A program made the translations under genes and the position numbers. Of a stretch of DNA of 64,000 nucleotides, positions 17,005 through 26,278 are shown in pieces. The stretch's first letter is position 1, and each line of letters starts with the position of its first letter. The notes beneath the pieces are model-generated. The model worked only from the letters and a program-made list of their open reading frames with translations, had not been told where the DNA came from and did no database searches. Source of the DNA: Pseudooctadecabacter jejudonensis (lineage in GTDB: Bacteria > Pseudomonadota > Alphaproteobacteria > Rhodobacterales > Rhodobacteraceae); the NCBI RefSeq assembly GCF_900172275.1, contig NZ_FWFT01000005.1, positions 1 through 64,000 on the forward strand, read 5' to 3'.

Positions 17005-18712
17005 TGGCGACCTCAACCGCCGGTTCAAGGTCGACGCCTTCCTCGGCATAGACCGCATCAAGGCCCAGGTTCAGTTTGCGACGGATACGGTCGGCATCCT
17101 CGTCAGAGGGGCCAAAGGACAGGGCGCGGGCCCATTGAAAGCGGGCCTCAACCTCACGTCCGACTTTCCAGTAAACATCGCCCAGATGGTCGCTGATGAC
17201 TGGGTCATTCGGGGCCAGTTCCACGGCGCGTTCCATAGGGCCAACCGCATCTTCATAGCGGCCAAGTTTGTAGTACGCCCACCCAAGGCTGTCGATGATC
17301 GCCCCGCTGTCGGGCCGCGCCTCTGCAGCGGTTTCGATCATGGTCACGGCTTCGTCAAACTTCATGCCGCGGTCTACTAAGGAGTAGCCAAGGTAATTCA
17401 GGATCGACGGATTGCCGGGATTCAGGTCCAGTGCGGCGCGGAAATCAGCCTCCGCTGCGTCCCATTGATCTAGCCGTTCATGGGTCATGCCGCGCGAATA
17501 AAGAAGCCACCAGCGGATCGAAGTATCCGCATCGTTGGCCTCCAAAGCGGCATCATAGGCCGAATTTGCGGCGGCATAATTGCTTTGCTGGCGAAACACA
17601 TCCCCCAAGGACGCATGGGCCAAAGGCAGGTCAGGGTGGCTGCGTGTCAGCTGGGTCAGAACCTCAATCGCCTTGTCGTGCTGCCCGTCGAGGCGCAACG
17701 CCTCTGCGCGGCCCAACTCGGCGCTGTGATAGGCGGGATCTTCGGTTGAAACCTGCGCAAACGTCACTGCGGCGTCGTTGTATTGTTCCAGCGCATTCAG
17801 TAAACGGGCGGCGGCGATATGCGTGTCTGCATCTTGCGGCGCGATATGGCGGGCCGCTTGTGCGTACAGCAGCAGATAGCTTTCGTTGGCTTCCCCCTGC
17901 AAAATATCGCTCAGGCTTTTGAACGCATAGGCAAGGCCTTCGGCAGGGTTCGATACTGTGTTGTCCAAACGTGGGATTTGGCCCGCTTCGATCGCATCTC
18001 GCAATTCAGCGATTTCGGGGTCCATGTCTGACCCAAACGCGCGTGTGACGATGCCGCGGGCCTTATCGAACTGGCCCAAACGGCACAGAATTTGCAGATG
18101 TGCGGACACGGATCCACGGGTGGGGACGATGCCTTCGTTGGGGGGCAGGGAATAGATCGCCTCGGCGGCCTCAAGCTCCCCCATGATGGTCAGGGCCATG
18201 GCTTTGTGCTGCTGGCCGAAATTGCGCAGGCCCGGGGTGTCGGCCACCTCGTCAAAGGACGCAAGGGCGCGGTCCATCTGGCCCAGACCCACAAAGGCCC
18301 AAGCCTGACCAAGACCATCCAGAAGGGGGCCAACCTCATGCCCCGCTTCGAGCATGTCGAAAATGGTGCCCCAATTCCCGCTGCGTGCAGCCTGCGCCAT
18401 GATGGCCATGTTGGCGACTTGGCTGTCACCTCCAGACGCTGTGAATGTTCGGCCAATGGCCGCTGCGGTTTCAACCTGACCGCTGCCCAAATAGGCCGTC
18501 AGCGTCTGTTGAATGAGAACCGGATTATTGGGGTCGGCTATCAGCGCGTGTTGGAAATACGCGGCTGCGGCGGAATAATCCCCCCCGATGCCGGCCTGAC
18601 GCGCGGCAAGATAAGCCCCCGCATCTGTCGTTTCAGCGAGCGTTGGTCCTGACAGGCACAGCGCAGCCGCCACACCAGTCGTGCACATCTTAGCAGTCTT
18701 CAAAAACGTCAT
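16991..18712 (-). CDS. Exported tetratricopeptide repeat protein
   Basis: A 573-residue protein with a signal peptide (MTFLKTAKMC through about residue 26, ending LAE) and many TPR units; the clearest C-terminal ones contain NPGNPSILNYLGYSLVDRG, GWAYYKLGRYEDAVGPMERA and PNDPVISDHLGDVYWKVGR. It should be periplasmic and mediate protein contacts. A TPR protein directly before ispE is common in Rhodobacteraceae. AAGGGG before ATG 18712 sets the start. The function is unknown. Confidence 0.85.
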   Translation of the reverse strand: MTFLKTAKMCTTGVAAALCLSGPTLAETTDAGAYLAARQAGIGGDYSAAAAYFQHALIADPNNPVLIQQTLTAYLGSGQVETAAAIGRTFTASGGDSQVANMAIMAQAARSGNWGTIFDMLEAGHEVGPLLDGLGQAWAFVGLGQMDRALASFDEVADTPGLRNFGQQHKAMALTIMGELEAAEAIYSLPPNEGIVPTRGSVSAHLQILCRLGQFDKARGIVTRAFGSDMDPEIAELRDAIEAGQIPRLDNTVSNPAEGLAYAFKSLSDILQGEANESYLLLYAQAARHIAPQDADTHIAAARLLNALEQYNDAAVTFAQVSTEDPAYHSAELGRAEALRLDGQHDKAIEVLTQLTRSHPDLPLAHASLGDVFRQQSNYAAANSAYDAALEANDADTSIRWWLLYSRGMTHERLDQWDAAEADFRAALDLNPGNPSILNYLGYSLVDRGMKFDEAVTMIETAAEARPDSGAIIDSLGWAYYKLGRYEDAVGPMERAVELAPNDPVISDHLGDVYWKVGREVEARFQWARALSFGPSDEDADRIRRKLNLGLDAVYAEEGVDLEPAVEVANDAN

Positions 18713-18828
18713 TCGTATCCCCTTATCGTCCCCAATTGGCAGCCTAGGCAGGAAGAAACAACGGATCAAATAACATTTTCGGATTTGGGCGGTATATCGC
18801 GAATGTCGCACGACATGGGTGCTGCACC

Positions 18829-18853
18829 AAAAAAGGCCCTGCGCTGCAGGGCC
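18829..18853 (-). terminator. Intrinsic terminator after ETF-QO
   Basis: On the minus strand GGCCCTGC and GCAGGGCC form an 8-bp stem with a 3-base loop, followed by TTTTTT. It lies 23 bases after the ETF-QO stop. Confidence 0.88.
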
Positions 18854-18875
18854 CTTTGGGGTCGGTCTATTCGGT

Positions 18876-20525
18876 TTACATGTTGGGGTAATTTGGCCCG
18901 TCGCCCCCCTGCGGCACCGTCCAGTTGATATTCTGGCTAGGGTCTTTGATGTCGCAGGTTTTGCAATGCACACAGTTCTGGAAGTTGATGACAAAACGTG
19001 TGTCTTTGCCGTCTTCCTCGACAAACTCGTACACTCCGGCGGGGCAATACCGCGCCGAGGGGCCCGCGTATTCAGGCAAATTGACGGCTACAGGCACCGT
19101 GCTGTCCTTAAGTTTAAGGTGCGCGGGCTGGCTTTCTTCATGGTTGGTGAAGCTGAAGGACACGTTCGTCAAACGGTCAAAGCTGATTTTGCCGTCAGGC
19201 TTGGGGTAGTCGATGGGTTTGTGTTTGCTGGCCTTTTCCGTCGCAGCCGCGTCGGATTTTCCGTGCTTTTTGGTGCCGAACAGTGAAAAGCCAAGCGTGT
19301 TGGTCCACATGTCCAGACCACCCAGTCCCAATGCGCCCAGCACACCGTTGTTGGACTGGAAGGGCTTCACATTGCGGACCTTGTGAAGATCCTTGCCCAC
19401 CGGGCCAGTGCGCAGTTCGCTATTGTATTCTGACAACTCATCGGACGCGCGCCCTGCCGCAATGGCCTTTTGTGCGGCTTCTGCAGCGGCAATGCCCGAC
19501 AGCATGGCGTTATGATTGCCCTTGATTCGCGGCACGTTCACAAGGCCCACGGAACAGCCCAGCAGCGCCCCACCTGGGAAACACGCCTTTGGCATCGATT
19601 GCCAGCCGCCTTGCGCGATGGCGCGGGCACCGTAGGCCACGCGCTTGCCGCCTTCCAGCAGGCTTTTGACCATCGGATGGTGCTTGAACCGCTGGAATTC
19701 CATGTAGGGGAAGACATGGGGGTTCTTGTAGTTCAGCGCCGTGACCAGCCCGATGAAGATCTGGTTGTTTTCGGCGTGGTAGATGAACGACCCACCCGCC
19801 GCGTTCCCGCCCAAAGGCCAGCCCAGAGAGTGGAAAACCGCGCCTTCGCGGTGCTTGGCTGGGTCGATCTCCCAGATTTCCTTCATGCCGATGCCGTATT
19901 TTTGTGGCTCGGCGTCTTTGTCCAGTTCGTACTTTGCGATGACCTCCTTCGAAAGCGACCCGCGCACGCCCTCAGACAGGAAGACGTATTTTCCGTGCAG
20001 TTCCATGCCCGGTTCGGTGTCGGGGCCGATGGTGCCGTCAGCTTCCAGCCCGAAGACGCCAGCGACGACGCCTTTGACTTCGCCGTTGTCCCCGTAGACC
20101 AGTTCGGAACAGGACATGCCGGGGAAGATTTCAACGCCCAGTTCTTCGGCTTGTTCGGCCATCCAGCGGCAGACGTTGCCCATCGACACGATGTAGTTGC
20201 CGTGGTTGTTCATCAGCGGCGGCATGGGGAAAGTCGGGATTGGCAGTTGGCCGGCCTCACCCAAAAGATAGAATTTGTCGGACGTCACCGGCACGTTCAG
20301 CGGCGCGCCCTTGGCTTTCCAATCGGGGATGAGCGTATCAAGGCCCACGGGGTCCAACACGGCCCCCGACAAGATGTGCGCCCCCACTTCGGACCCTTTT
20401 TCCAGCACGACCACATTCAGATCGGCATCCAGCTGTTTCAGACGGATCGCCGCAGACAGGCCTGCGGGGCCTGCACCGACGATCACAACGTCGTATTCCA
20501 TCGATTCGCGTTCAATCTCGGCCAT
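18876..20525 (-). CDS. Electron transfer flavoprotein-ubiquinone oxidoreductase
   Basis: A 549-residue monotopic membrane enzyme that passes electrons from reduced ETF to ubiquinone, linking fatty-acid and amino-acid oxidation to the respiratory chain. The FAD-binding loop is VIVGAGPAGLSAA (about 15-27). The [4Fe-4S] ligands are Cys in RYCPAGVYEF and in NCVHCKTCDIKDP near the C-terminus. GGGAG lies 7 bases before the ATG at 20525. The length agrees with the family. It would serve acyl-CoA dehydrogenases such as the one at 29318. Confidence 0.96.
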   Translation of the reverse strand: MAEIERESMEYDVVIVGAGPAGLSAAIRLKQLDADLNVVVLEKGSEVGAHILSGAVLDPVGLDTLIPDWKAKGAPLNVPVTSDKFYLLGEAGQLPIPTFPMPPLMNNHGNYIVSMGNVCRWMAEQAEELGVEIFPGMSCSELVYGDNGEVKGVVAGVFGLEADGTIGPDTEPGMELHGKYVFLSEGVRGSLSKEVIAKYELDKDAEPQKYGIGMKEIWEIDPAKHREGAVFHSLGWPLGGNAAGGSFIYHAENNQIFIGLVTALNYKNPHVFPYMEFQRFKHHPMVKSLLEGGKRVAYGARAIAQGGWQSMPKACFPGGALLGCSVGLVNVPRIKGNHNAMLSGIAAAEAAQKAIAAGRASDELSEYNSELRTGPVGKDLHKVRNVKPFQSNNGVLGALGLGGLDMWTNTLGFSLFGTKKHGKSDAAATEKASKHKPIDYPKPDGKISFDRLTNVSFSFTNHEESQPAHLKLKDSTVPVAVNLPEYAGPSARYCPAGVYEFVEEDGKDTRFVINFQNCVHCKTCDIKDPSQNINWTVPQGGDGPNYPNM

Positions 20526-20739
20526 GTTTTGCTCCCTTGGCTGGATGGGCACTGCGTCCGTGTCTGCATATCGGAACGCCCGCCGTGCAGCAATCTTGGG
20601 GCGACATAAAATTGCGCAGAGCCGACCGAAACGTAACGTCTGCAAATAAAGGCCCGCGTCACTGCATACCCCCTTGAGGGTTGCAAGCCCCGCGGGTTAT
20701 GCAAGAGCACTTGAAAAACCGCACCGCAGGACGCTTGAA

Positions 20740-21210
20740 ATGGACAAAATACCGCTGACACGCGCTGGCTTTGACAAACTGGATGCCGAACTCAAGCATC
20801 TGAAGACTGTCGAACGCCCCGCCATCATCCGTGCCATTTCAGAAGCCCGCGAACATGGTGACCTGTCCGAAAACGCGGAATACCATTCCGCCAAGGAAAA
20901 GCAGTCCTTCATCGAAGGCCGCGTCAAAGAACTCGAAGGGGTGATTTCGCTGGCCGATGTCATTGATCCGTCCAAACTGTCCGGCGCGATTAAGTTCGGG
21001 GCGCATGTGACGTTGGTGGATGAAGACACCGACGAAGAGAAGACCTATCAGATTGTTGGTGAATATGAGGCTGACATCGAAAACGGCCGTCTGAACATCA
21101 AATCACCCATCGCGCGGGCGTTGATCGGCAAAGACGAAGGTGACAGCGTCGAAGTGCGCACGCCAGGCGGTGAAAAGTCTTACGAAGTGCTTGAGGTCGT
21201 CTATAAATAA
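20740..21210 (+). CDS. greA: Transcription elongation factor GreA
   Basis: A 156-residue GreA that rescues backtracked RNA polymerase by stimulating transcript cleavage. The N-terminal coiled coil carries the acidic tip ([17 protein letters not shown]), and the C-terminal domain ends in [15 protein letters not shown]. The start gives [14 protein letters not shown]. It is divergent from ETF-QO with a 214-base shared region. Confidence 0.97.
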   Translation: MDKIPLTRAGFDKLDAELKHLKTVERPAIIRAISEAREHGDLSENAEYHSAKEKQSFIEGRVKELEGVISLADVIDPSKLSGAIKFGAHVTLVDEDTDEEKTYQIVGEYEADIENGRLNIKSPIARALIGKDEGDSVEVRTPGGEKSYEVLEVVYK

Positions 21211-21232
21211 GCCCGCAAACAAGGCGATCCCG

Positions 21233-22270
21233 ATGCCGAATGATGGCCAGAAAACCGATGTCACCCAGACCAAAAACGGGATGATGGGCGCGCGTGTGCG
21301 CACGGCGGACGTGCGCGTGACCGGGATTGAGGTCGTGGCCATCGTCGTCAGCCTGATCTGGCTTGTGGGCGTGGCCGTGTTCTTTCTTGTGCTTCCAACC
21401 GAGGGCGACGGGTCCGCGCAGATCGACAGCTTGCGTTTTGTGATGACGTTGATGGCGATTTTTCTGCCCATCGCGATGGTCTGGATCGCGGCGATGTCCG
21501 CACGATCAGCCCGTGTTGTGCGCGAAGAGAGCCGCCGTTTGCAGGCCGCGATTGACGGGATGCGGCAGACCTATGTGGCGGACCGTCAGGCGCGCGGCGC
21601 GGGGATTGAACCCACCGTCGAACGCAAGCTGAACGAAATCGCGCGCGCCACGCAAAAGACCGAAACAGCGCTGGCGACCTTTGCGTCATCGCGGCCTGCG
21701 GCCAAGGCGCAGCCCGCCCCGCCGTCACAAACCGCCCAGCCGCGCGGCGATGAACAGCCCAGTCTTGCGCTCGGCACCACGGCCGAGGACATCACACCCC
21801 CGATCAGTAAGCCTGATCTGGTCCGCGCGCTGAACTTTCCCGACACCGAAGGGGACGAAGTGGGTTTTGCCGCCCTGCGCCGCGCTTTGAAAGACCGTAC
21901 GGCCAAGCAGTTGATCCAGGCCAGCCAAGACGTTCTGACCCTGCTTAGCCAAGATGGCATCTACATGGATGACCTGCGGCCCGACCGCGCGCGACCCGAA
22001 ATCTGGCGCAAGTTCGCTGGCGGGGAACGGGGCAAAACGGTGGCGGCCTTGGGTGGTGTGCGGGACCGGTCGTCGCTGGCATTGACCGCAGGCCGCATGC
22101 GTGAAGACACAATTTTCCGCGACGCGGCGCATCACTTTTTGCGCAAATACGACCAGATGCTTGTGACCTTCGAAGAAGACGCCTCGGATGAGGATCTGGC
22201 CGCCTTGGCCGAAACCCGCACCAGCCGCGCCTTTATGCTTCTGGGGCGCGTGACAGGCGCGTTTGACTGA
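21233..22270 (+). CDS. Membrane protein with coiled-coil, unknown function
   Basis: A 345-residue protein not recognised by name. Two hydrophobic segments (about residues 30-52 and 65-90) are followed by a predicted coiled coil (RVVREESRRLQAAIDGM...) and an Ala/Pro/Gln-rich linker (about 145-175). The soluble C-terminal half includes LVRALNFPDTEGDEVGFAALRRAL and RTSRAFMLLGRVTGAF. It begins 22 bases after greA with AAGG before the ATG, so it is probably in the greA transcript. I recall homologues only in Rhodobacteraceae. Confidence 0.75.
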   Translation: MPNDGQKTDVTQTKNGMMGARVRTADVRVTGIEVVAIVVSLIWLVGVAVFFLVLPTEGDGSAQIDSLRFVMTLMAIFLPIAMVWIAAMSARSARVVREESRRLQAAIDGMRQTYVADRQARGAGIEPTVERKLNEIARATQKTETALATFASSRPAAKAQPAPPSQTAQPRGDEQPSLALGTTAEDITPPISKPDLVRALNFPDTEGDEVGFAALRRALKDRTAKQLIQASQDVLTLLSQDGIYMDDLRPDRARPEIWRKFAGGERGKTVAALGGVRDRSSLALTAGRMREDTIFRDAAHHFLRKYDQMLVTFEEDASDEDLAALAETRTSRAFMLLGRVTGAFD

Positions 22271-22285
22271 CCGACTGGCCTATAT

Positions 22286-22873
22286 TCAACTGGCCCCGAC
22301 CGTTCGGGTCATCATCGTCGCACTTTCAAAGCCGAAGACATGGCGCAACGGGCCAAGCTGGTGCACGTCCCCTTCGATGAACCCTTCGCGCAGATAAAGC
22401 GCACGGGCGCGCGGGTTGCTGTCGATCACATCCAATCTGACCTCGGCGTAGCCGCGCTTTCGGGCCTCCGTGAAAACGGCACCCAACAGCGCGGTGCCCA
22501 CGCCTTGCCCACGGGCGGCATCATGCACAAAAATGCCGTCCATCAGGAACCTTTGGTTTTCTGTATCCCGTTCCAGCAGCGCCAAAAGCGCGGCGCGCCA
22601 CGCTCCGCCGAAAGTTCCATAATGCCGCCGCATGTCCGCCCAAGCCCCGCCAACCAACGCGCCCTGAAAGGTCTTGAAACCGGCCACGCCCAGCAAAATT
22701 CCCCGCGCGTCCCGTGCGCAAAGCGCATGTGTCGGGTCCAGCACGTCGCGGACAAAGGCGATCCCGCGCGGTGCAGGCCCCATCACGCGGCCAAGTTTCG
22801 CCCCAAACGCCTGCCAATACATCGCGGCGACCTGGTCCCGTTCTTCGGGGACGAAGCCAAGGCTGACAATCAT
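22286..22873 (-). CDS. GNAT family N-acetyltransferase
   Basis: A 195-residue acetyltransferase. The acetyl-CoA loop is GIFVHDAARGQGVGTALLG and the following helix and strand read EARKRGYAEVRLDVIDSNPRARALYLREGF, the classic GNAT motif A/B order. The ATG overlaps the stop of the upstream gene (ATGA), making it the third gene of the mobA unit. The substrate is unknown. Confidence 0.88.
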   Translation of the reverse strand: MIVSLGFVPEERDQVAAMYWQAFGAKLGRVMGPAPRGIAFVRDVLDPTHALCARDARGILLGVAGFKTFQGALVGGAWADMRRHYGTFGGAWRAALLALLERDTENQRFLMDGIFVHDAARGQGVGTALLGAVFTEARKRGYAEVRLDVIDSNPRARALYLREGFIEGDVHQLGPLRHVFGFESATMMTRTVGAS

Positions 22874-23697
22874 GCAGGCACCCCAAAAATCCAACCTTCA
22901 CGGTTGCGCGGCACATCAAGCAGGGCTGCCCGTTCCGCTTGCGCCATGTTGGCCACCAGATCGGTCATTGTATGAACCTGCATGGCATCCTTGATGGGGT
23001 GAACATCGCCATTCGCGGCCACCTGATCCGCAAAAAGGGACGGCCAGATCTCGACGAAGGCAATAGGACGGTCAAGGCTCTCAAAGGGCCAAACAGAAAT
23101 CATATCGGGAAACCGTTCGATCATCCGCCACAGCACGGGCAGCCCCATCAAGGTCTGCGAGCCCACAGCGCCCGCGCCCGCCAGCTGCCAAACGGGGAAC
23201 GCCCCGGGCAGTCGGTCCTCGACGGCACGTTTTTCGGCGAAGGCGGTGCAGGTACGCGTGCTGCCTTTGCGCGGCAGGCCGTCCACATCATGGGGCGACG
23301 CATTTCCCCAAAATGGCCCCACGCCGTCGAACCGGCTGTTCATGACGCCTGCGACCTCAAACCGGTTGTTTGCCTTGGGGCTGTCGACAATCAGTCCCTC
23401 AAGCCAACGCCACATCGCCAACGGGTCGGCGTCGCCTGTGATCGCCTCAGCAAACCCATCTGGGAAGCCAAAGGCGAAGTCAAACCCAACAAAGACGCGG
23501 CGTTTGTTGGTCAGTTCATCTTTCAATGCGGCCCTCAACCAGACCTCAAGAAGTTGGCGGTTGCGAAAATACAGAGGTTTTTCCTGTACACCGTACCGCC
23601 AGATGGACACCCAGATGGCATCAGGGCTGGGCACCGCAGGGCGTTGGTTGCCACCTGACCAATCGACCGTGATGTAGGTGTCGAACGTCACGTCCAT
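22870..23697 (-). CDS. RNase H-like fold protein in mobA operon (DUF429-like)
   Basis: A 275-residue protein. ITVDWSGG (9-16) and FVGFDFAFGFP (69-79) look like the first and second acidic strands of a DUF429 predicted RNase H-like nuclease, with later acidic residues in AFVEIWPSLF and PIKDAM. The frame overlaps mobA by 10 bases upstream and the GNAT gene by 4 downstream. In related genomes such proteins are sometimes labelled molybdopterin-guanine dinucleotide synthesis proteins because of this position, which is not evidence of function. Confidence 0.65.
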   Translation of the reverse strand: MDVTFDTYITVDWSGGNQRPAVPSPDAIWVSIWRYGVQEKPLYFRNRQLLEVWLRAALKDELTNKRRVFVGFDFAFGFPDGFAEAITGDADPLAMWRWLEGLIVDSPKANNRFEVAGVMNSRFDGVGPFWGNASPHDVDGLPRKGSTRTCTAFAEKRAVEDRLPGAFPVWQLAGAGAVGSQTLMGLPVLWRMIERFPDMISVWPFESLDRPIAFVEIWPSLFADQVAANGDVHPIKDAMQVHTMTDLVANMAQAERAALLDVPRNREGWIFGVPA

Positions 23698-24269
23698 CGG
23701 GCGGCCTCAGTCAAATCGTCAGGGGTGTTGATGTTAAAAAACGCATTCGGCGTTGTGGCGGGAAACAGGGCTATGGCAGCCCCGTGGTGGCTGGTGAAAT
23801 CTCGGACCTTGCGGTTGCCGCCCGTCAGCCATGTTTGCAACGTTGGGGCAAGCGTCACCGGCCAAAGCGCAAAGGCGCCCTGCACACCGTCCGGCGTTGC
23901 CGCCACGGCAAACCCGTCCGTGCTGTCCAATGCGGCCAGTTGCAACTGCGGCACCAAATCGCAAGGAAAGAACGGCGTGTCCACAGCCACGCTGACGATA
24001 TGGGACGCGCCACGCTCTGCCGCGGCCTGAAGACCTGACAGAACACCGGCAAGGGGGCCAAGATACGAGGGCAGGCTGTCGGAGATCACCGGATAGGATG
24101 TCTCGACCGGTGTGTTGGCGTTCACAAGGATATCGTCCACTTGGGGACTCAGGCGCGCAGCGCAGCGATCCAGCAGGCGTTCGCCACCCAAGATCACATC
24201 GGCCTTGGGCTGGCCGCCCATGCGCCGTGCCAATCCACCGGCAAGGATCAAGCCCAGCGGTTTATCCAT
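23688..24269 (-). CDS. mobA: Molybdenum cofactor guanylyltransferase
   Basis: A 193-residue nucleotidyltransferase that attaches GMP to molybdopterin to form the MGD cofactor. The N-terminal GTP loop LAGGLARRMGGQPKA (9-23) is characteristic, and VSVAVDTPFFPCDLV contains the metal-binding Asp. The C-terminal FFNINTPDDL is the usual NxNTPxDL motif. The start has no strong ribosome binding site; I used the ATG giving MDKPLGLILAGG. It heads the mobA - RNase H-like - GNAT unit. Confidence 0.92.
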   Translation of the reverse strand: MDKPLGLILAGGLARRMGGQPKADVILGGERLLDRCAARLSPQVDDILVNANTPVETSYPVISDSLPSYLGPLAGVLSGLQAAAERGASHIVSVAVDTPFFPCDLVPQLQLAALDSTDGFAVAATPDGVQGAFALWPVTLAPTLQTWLTGGNRKVRDFTSHHGAAIALFPATTPNAFFNINTPDDLTEAARWT

Positions 24270-24384
24270 GGGACATGCGATCTTTGATGTCGGTGATAAA
24301 GCGATCCGGTGCGCGCATCGGGGCCTCATGTTGCCAATCTTCGGGGTCACCGCTAAGGCGGTGGGCAAATATTAGGACAGGACA

Positions 24385-25098
24385 ATGACCAACGCGACCC
24401 AGAAATCACATTACTGGACGGGGTTCCGCATGGGCGTCCCGTTTTTGCTGGTGGTGATGCCCTTCGGTCTTTTGTTTGGCGTTGTCGCGACCGAAGCTGG
24501 GCTGACCACACTGCAAACTTTGGCGTTTTCGTCCGTTGTCTTCGCTGGCGCTGCGCAGTTCGCAGCGTTGCAGCTGATGGTGGACAATGCGCCCACGCTG
24601 ATCGTTGTGGCCACAGCCCTCGCGGTTAATTTGCGGATGGCGATGTATTCTGCCTCCCTTGCAGTTTGGATTGGCGACGCACCCTTTTGGACACGCGCCT
24701 TTGTGGCCTACGTCAATGTTGATCAAAGCTATGCGGTATCGATCAACGAGTTCGAAGACACCCCGGATCTGACCGTGCCCCAACGGGTCGCGTTCTTTCT
24801 GGGCGCGGTCAGCCCCATTGCGCCCATGTGGGTGGTGGCCACCGCGCTGGGCATTTGGCTAGGTGAAGGCATTCCTGAATGGATGGCGCTGGATTTTGCG
24901 GTTCCGATCTGTTTTCTCGCCATCATCGCGCCCATGATGCGGACGCTGGCGCATATGGTGGCGGCTGTCGCGTCCATTGTGTTTGCGTTGGTGTTGGCTG
25001 GCTTGCCGTACAACCTTGGCCTTTTGGGTGCTGCTGTCCTCGCGATGATGATCGGCGCACAGGTGGAACTGTGGCTGACCAGAAAGGCCGCACCATGA
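24385..25098 (+). CDS. azlC: Branched-chain amino acid exporter large subunit, AzlC family
   Basis: A 237-residue membrane protein with about six helices. GVPFLLVVMPFGLLFGVVA and VFAGAAQFAALQLM are AzlC signatures. With AzlD it forms a branched-chain amino acid (or azaleucine) exporter. AGGACAGGACA precedes the ATG, and its last bases overlap azlD (ATGA). It is divergent from mobA. Confidence 0.92.
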   Translation: MTNATQKSHYWTGFRMGVPFLLVVMPFGLLFGVVATEAGLTTLQTLAFSSVVFAGAAQFAALQLMVDNAPTLIVVATALAVNLRMAMYSASLAVWIGDAPFWTRAFVAYVNVDQSYAVSINEFEDTPDLTVPQRVAFFLGAVSPIAPMWVVATALGIWLGEGIPEWMALDFAVPICFLAIIAPMMRTLAHMVAAVASIVFALVLAGLPYNLGLLGAAVLAMMIGAQVELWLTRKAAP

Positions 25099-25424
25099 CC
25101 GACGCCTATATCTGGACCATCATCGCGATCCTCGGCATCGGGACCTATCTGATCCGATTTTCGTTTCTAGGATTGATTGCAGGCCGTGATCTGCCGGAAT
25201 GGATGTTGCGGCATCTGCGCTATACGGCTGTGGCGGTTTTGCCGGGCTTGGTCGCCCCGCTGGTGCTCTGGCCCTCCGCGACGGAGGGGGAGGTCGATCC
25301 CGCGCGGCTCTGCGCGGCCCTCGTGACCTTTGGCGTCGGCATTGTGACGCGCAATGTGGTCGCGGCCATTCTTTGTGGTGGGGTGACGCTTTATGTGATG
25401 ATCTGGGCGCTGGGCGGGGCCTGA
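25095..25424 (+). CDS. azlD: Branched-chain amino acid exporter small subunit, AzlD family
   Basis: A 109-residue protein with four hydrophobic segments. It has the AzlD pattern TYLIRFSFL and LRYTAVAVLPGLVAPLVL, and the C-terminal VTRNVVAAILCG. It partners AzlC, with which it overlaps by four bases. It converges with the lipoprotein gene at 25428, three bases away. Confidence 0.9.
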   Translation: MTDAYIWTIIAILGIGTYLIRFSFLGLIAGRDLPEWMLRHLRYTAVAVLPGLVAPLVLWPSATEGEVDPARLCAALVTFGVGIVTRNVVAAILCGGVTLYVMIWALGGA

Positions 25425-25427
25425 CGT

Positions 25428-26054
25428 CTACTGATCGGCGCGAATGGCCGCGTCAATCTCAGCCGCCGCGATGGATTTATCATCGCTGTCGTCTTCGTAA
25501 TATTCCCGTGACCGCACGCCCGGAATTTCCCCGAACTGATCGGCCAGTTTGTTTGGAAACAGGCTCGACCGGATAGAGGTGAAGCCAGGCAATTGACCCA
25601 ACAGCCGCGAGGTGTGGCGTGTGCATGCGGCCTTTGGCGTAGGGCCGTTCGCAATCGCCATACGAAGCGCCATTTCGGCCACCTCGGGGGGGACCTCAAC
25701 CTCTTGGATGAGGGTGTAGTAGGTCGCACGCGAATGATAGGACGTGTAAAACTGCTCAATCCGCGGCGTAACGCCATAATGCACATCGTTGCGTTCGGGG
25801 ATCGACGGATGGCCGAACGTCCCCGCAGGATCCCACAGCACGCGCTGGCTGGCGTTGATCATCAACCCGCTATGCGCGCCATTGCCGGAGCTTACGTTTT
25901 TCATCGTGAACAACGTCAGCGATTTGGGCCCTGGATGGGTGTACGCCACACGGTCAATATCCGCCTGAGAGGCAAGGACCTCTTCACGCAGAACGGTATC
26001 CCCACAGGCCGCAAGGGCCAGTGGGGCGGTCAAGATGAACGTGCGGCGTTTCAC
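25428..26054 (-). CDS. Putative lipoprotein, unknown function
   Basis: A 208-residue protein with a lipoprotein signal (MKRRTFILTAPLALAAC), so Cys17 is the likely acylated residue. The mature part contains GNGAHSGLMINASQRVLWDPAGTFGH and a C-terminal acidic tail. The His-Ser-Gly pattern after a short N-terminal strand loosely recalls NlpC/P60-type or DUF4105-type enzymes, but I cannot assign a family. It lies five bases after the cytochrome oxidase subunit IV gene on the same strand. Confidence 0.7.
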   Translation of the reverse strand: MKRRTFILTAPLALAACGDTVLREEVLASQADIDRVAYTHPGPKSLTLFTMKNVSSGNGAHSGLMINASQRVLWDPAGTFGHPSIPERNDVHYGVTPRIEQFYTSYHSRATYYTLIQEVEVPPEVAEMALRMAIANGPTPKAACTRHTSRLLGQLPGFTSIRSSLFPNKLADQFGEIPGVRSREYYEDDSDDKSIAAAEIDAAIRADQ

Positions 26055-26059
26055 CTAAA

Positions 26060-26194
26060 TTAACCGTTGATCATTGCCAAAAGGATCAGCGCCACGATGA
26101 TGACGATGCTGCCTTTGGTGACCCAATTCATAAAACCGGCAAAGGTTTTTTCCTGAACGGAGATGTCCATTTCGCCGTGCTTGTGATCAGCCAT
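26060..26194 (-). CDS. aa3-type cytochrome c oxidase subunit IV
   Basis: A 44-residue peptide: a polar N-terminus (MADHKHGEMDISVQEKTFAG), then FMNWVTKG and one transmembrane helix. This is the bacterial COX subunit IV pattern. AAAGGGAACACAAC precedes the ATG. It is a small accessory subunit wrapped around subunits I and III; the main oxidase genes are not in the window. Confidence 0.88.
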   Translation of the reverse strand: MADHKHGEMDISVQEKTFAGFMNWVTKGSIVIIVALILLAMING

Positions 26195-26278
26195 GTTGTG
26201 TTCCCTTTTTCTCAGTCGGGCTGTCCATATCGGATCGGTGGCAGCTTGTCAGCCCCGAACCCTCCATATGGGGCTAGG

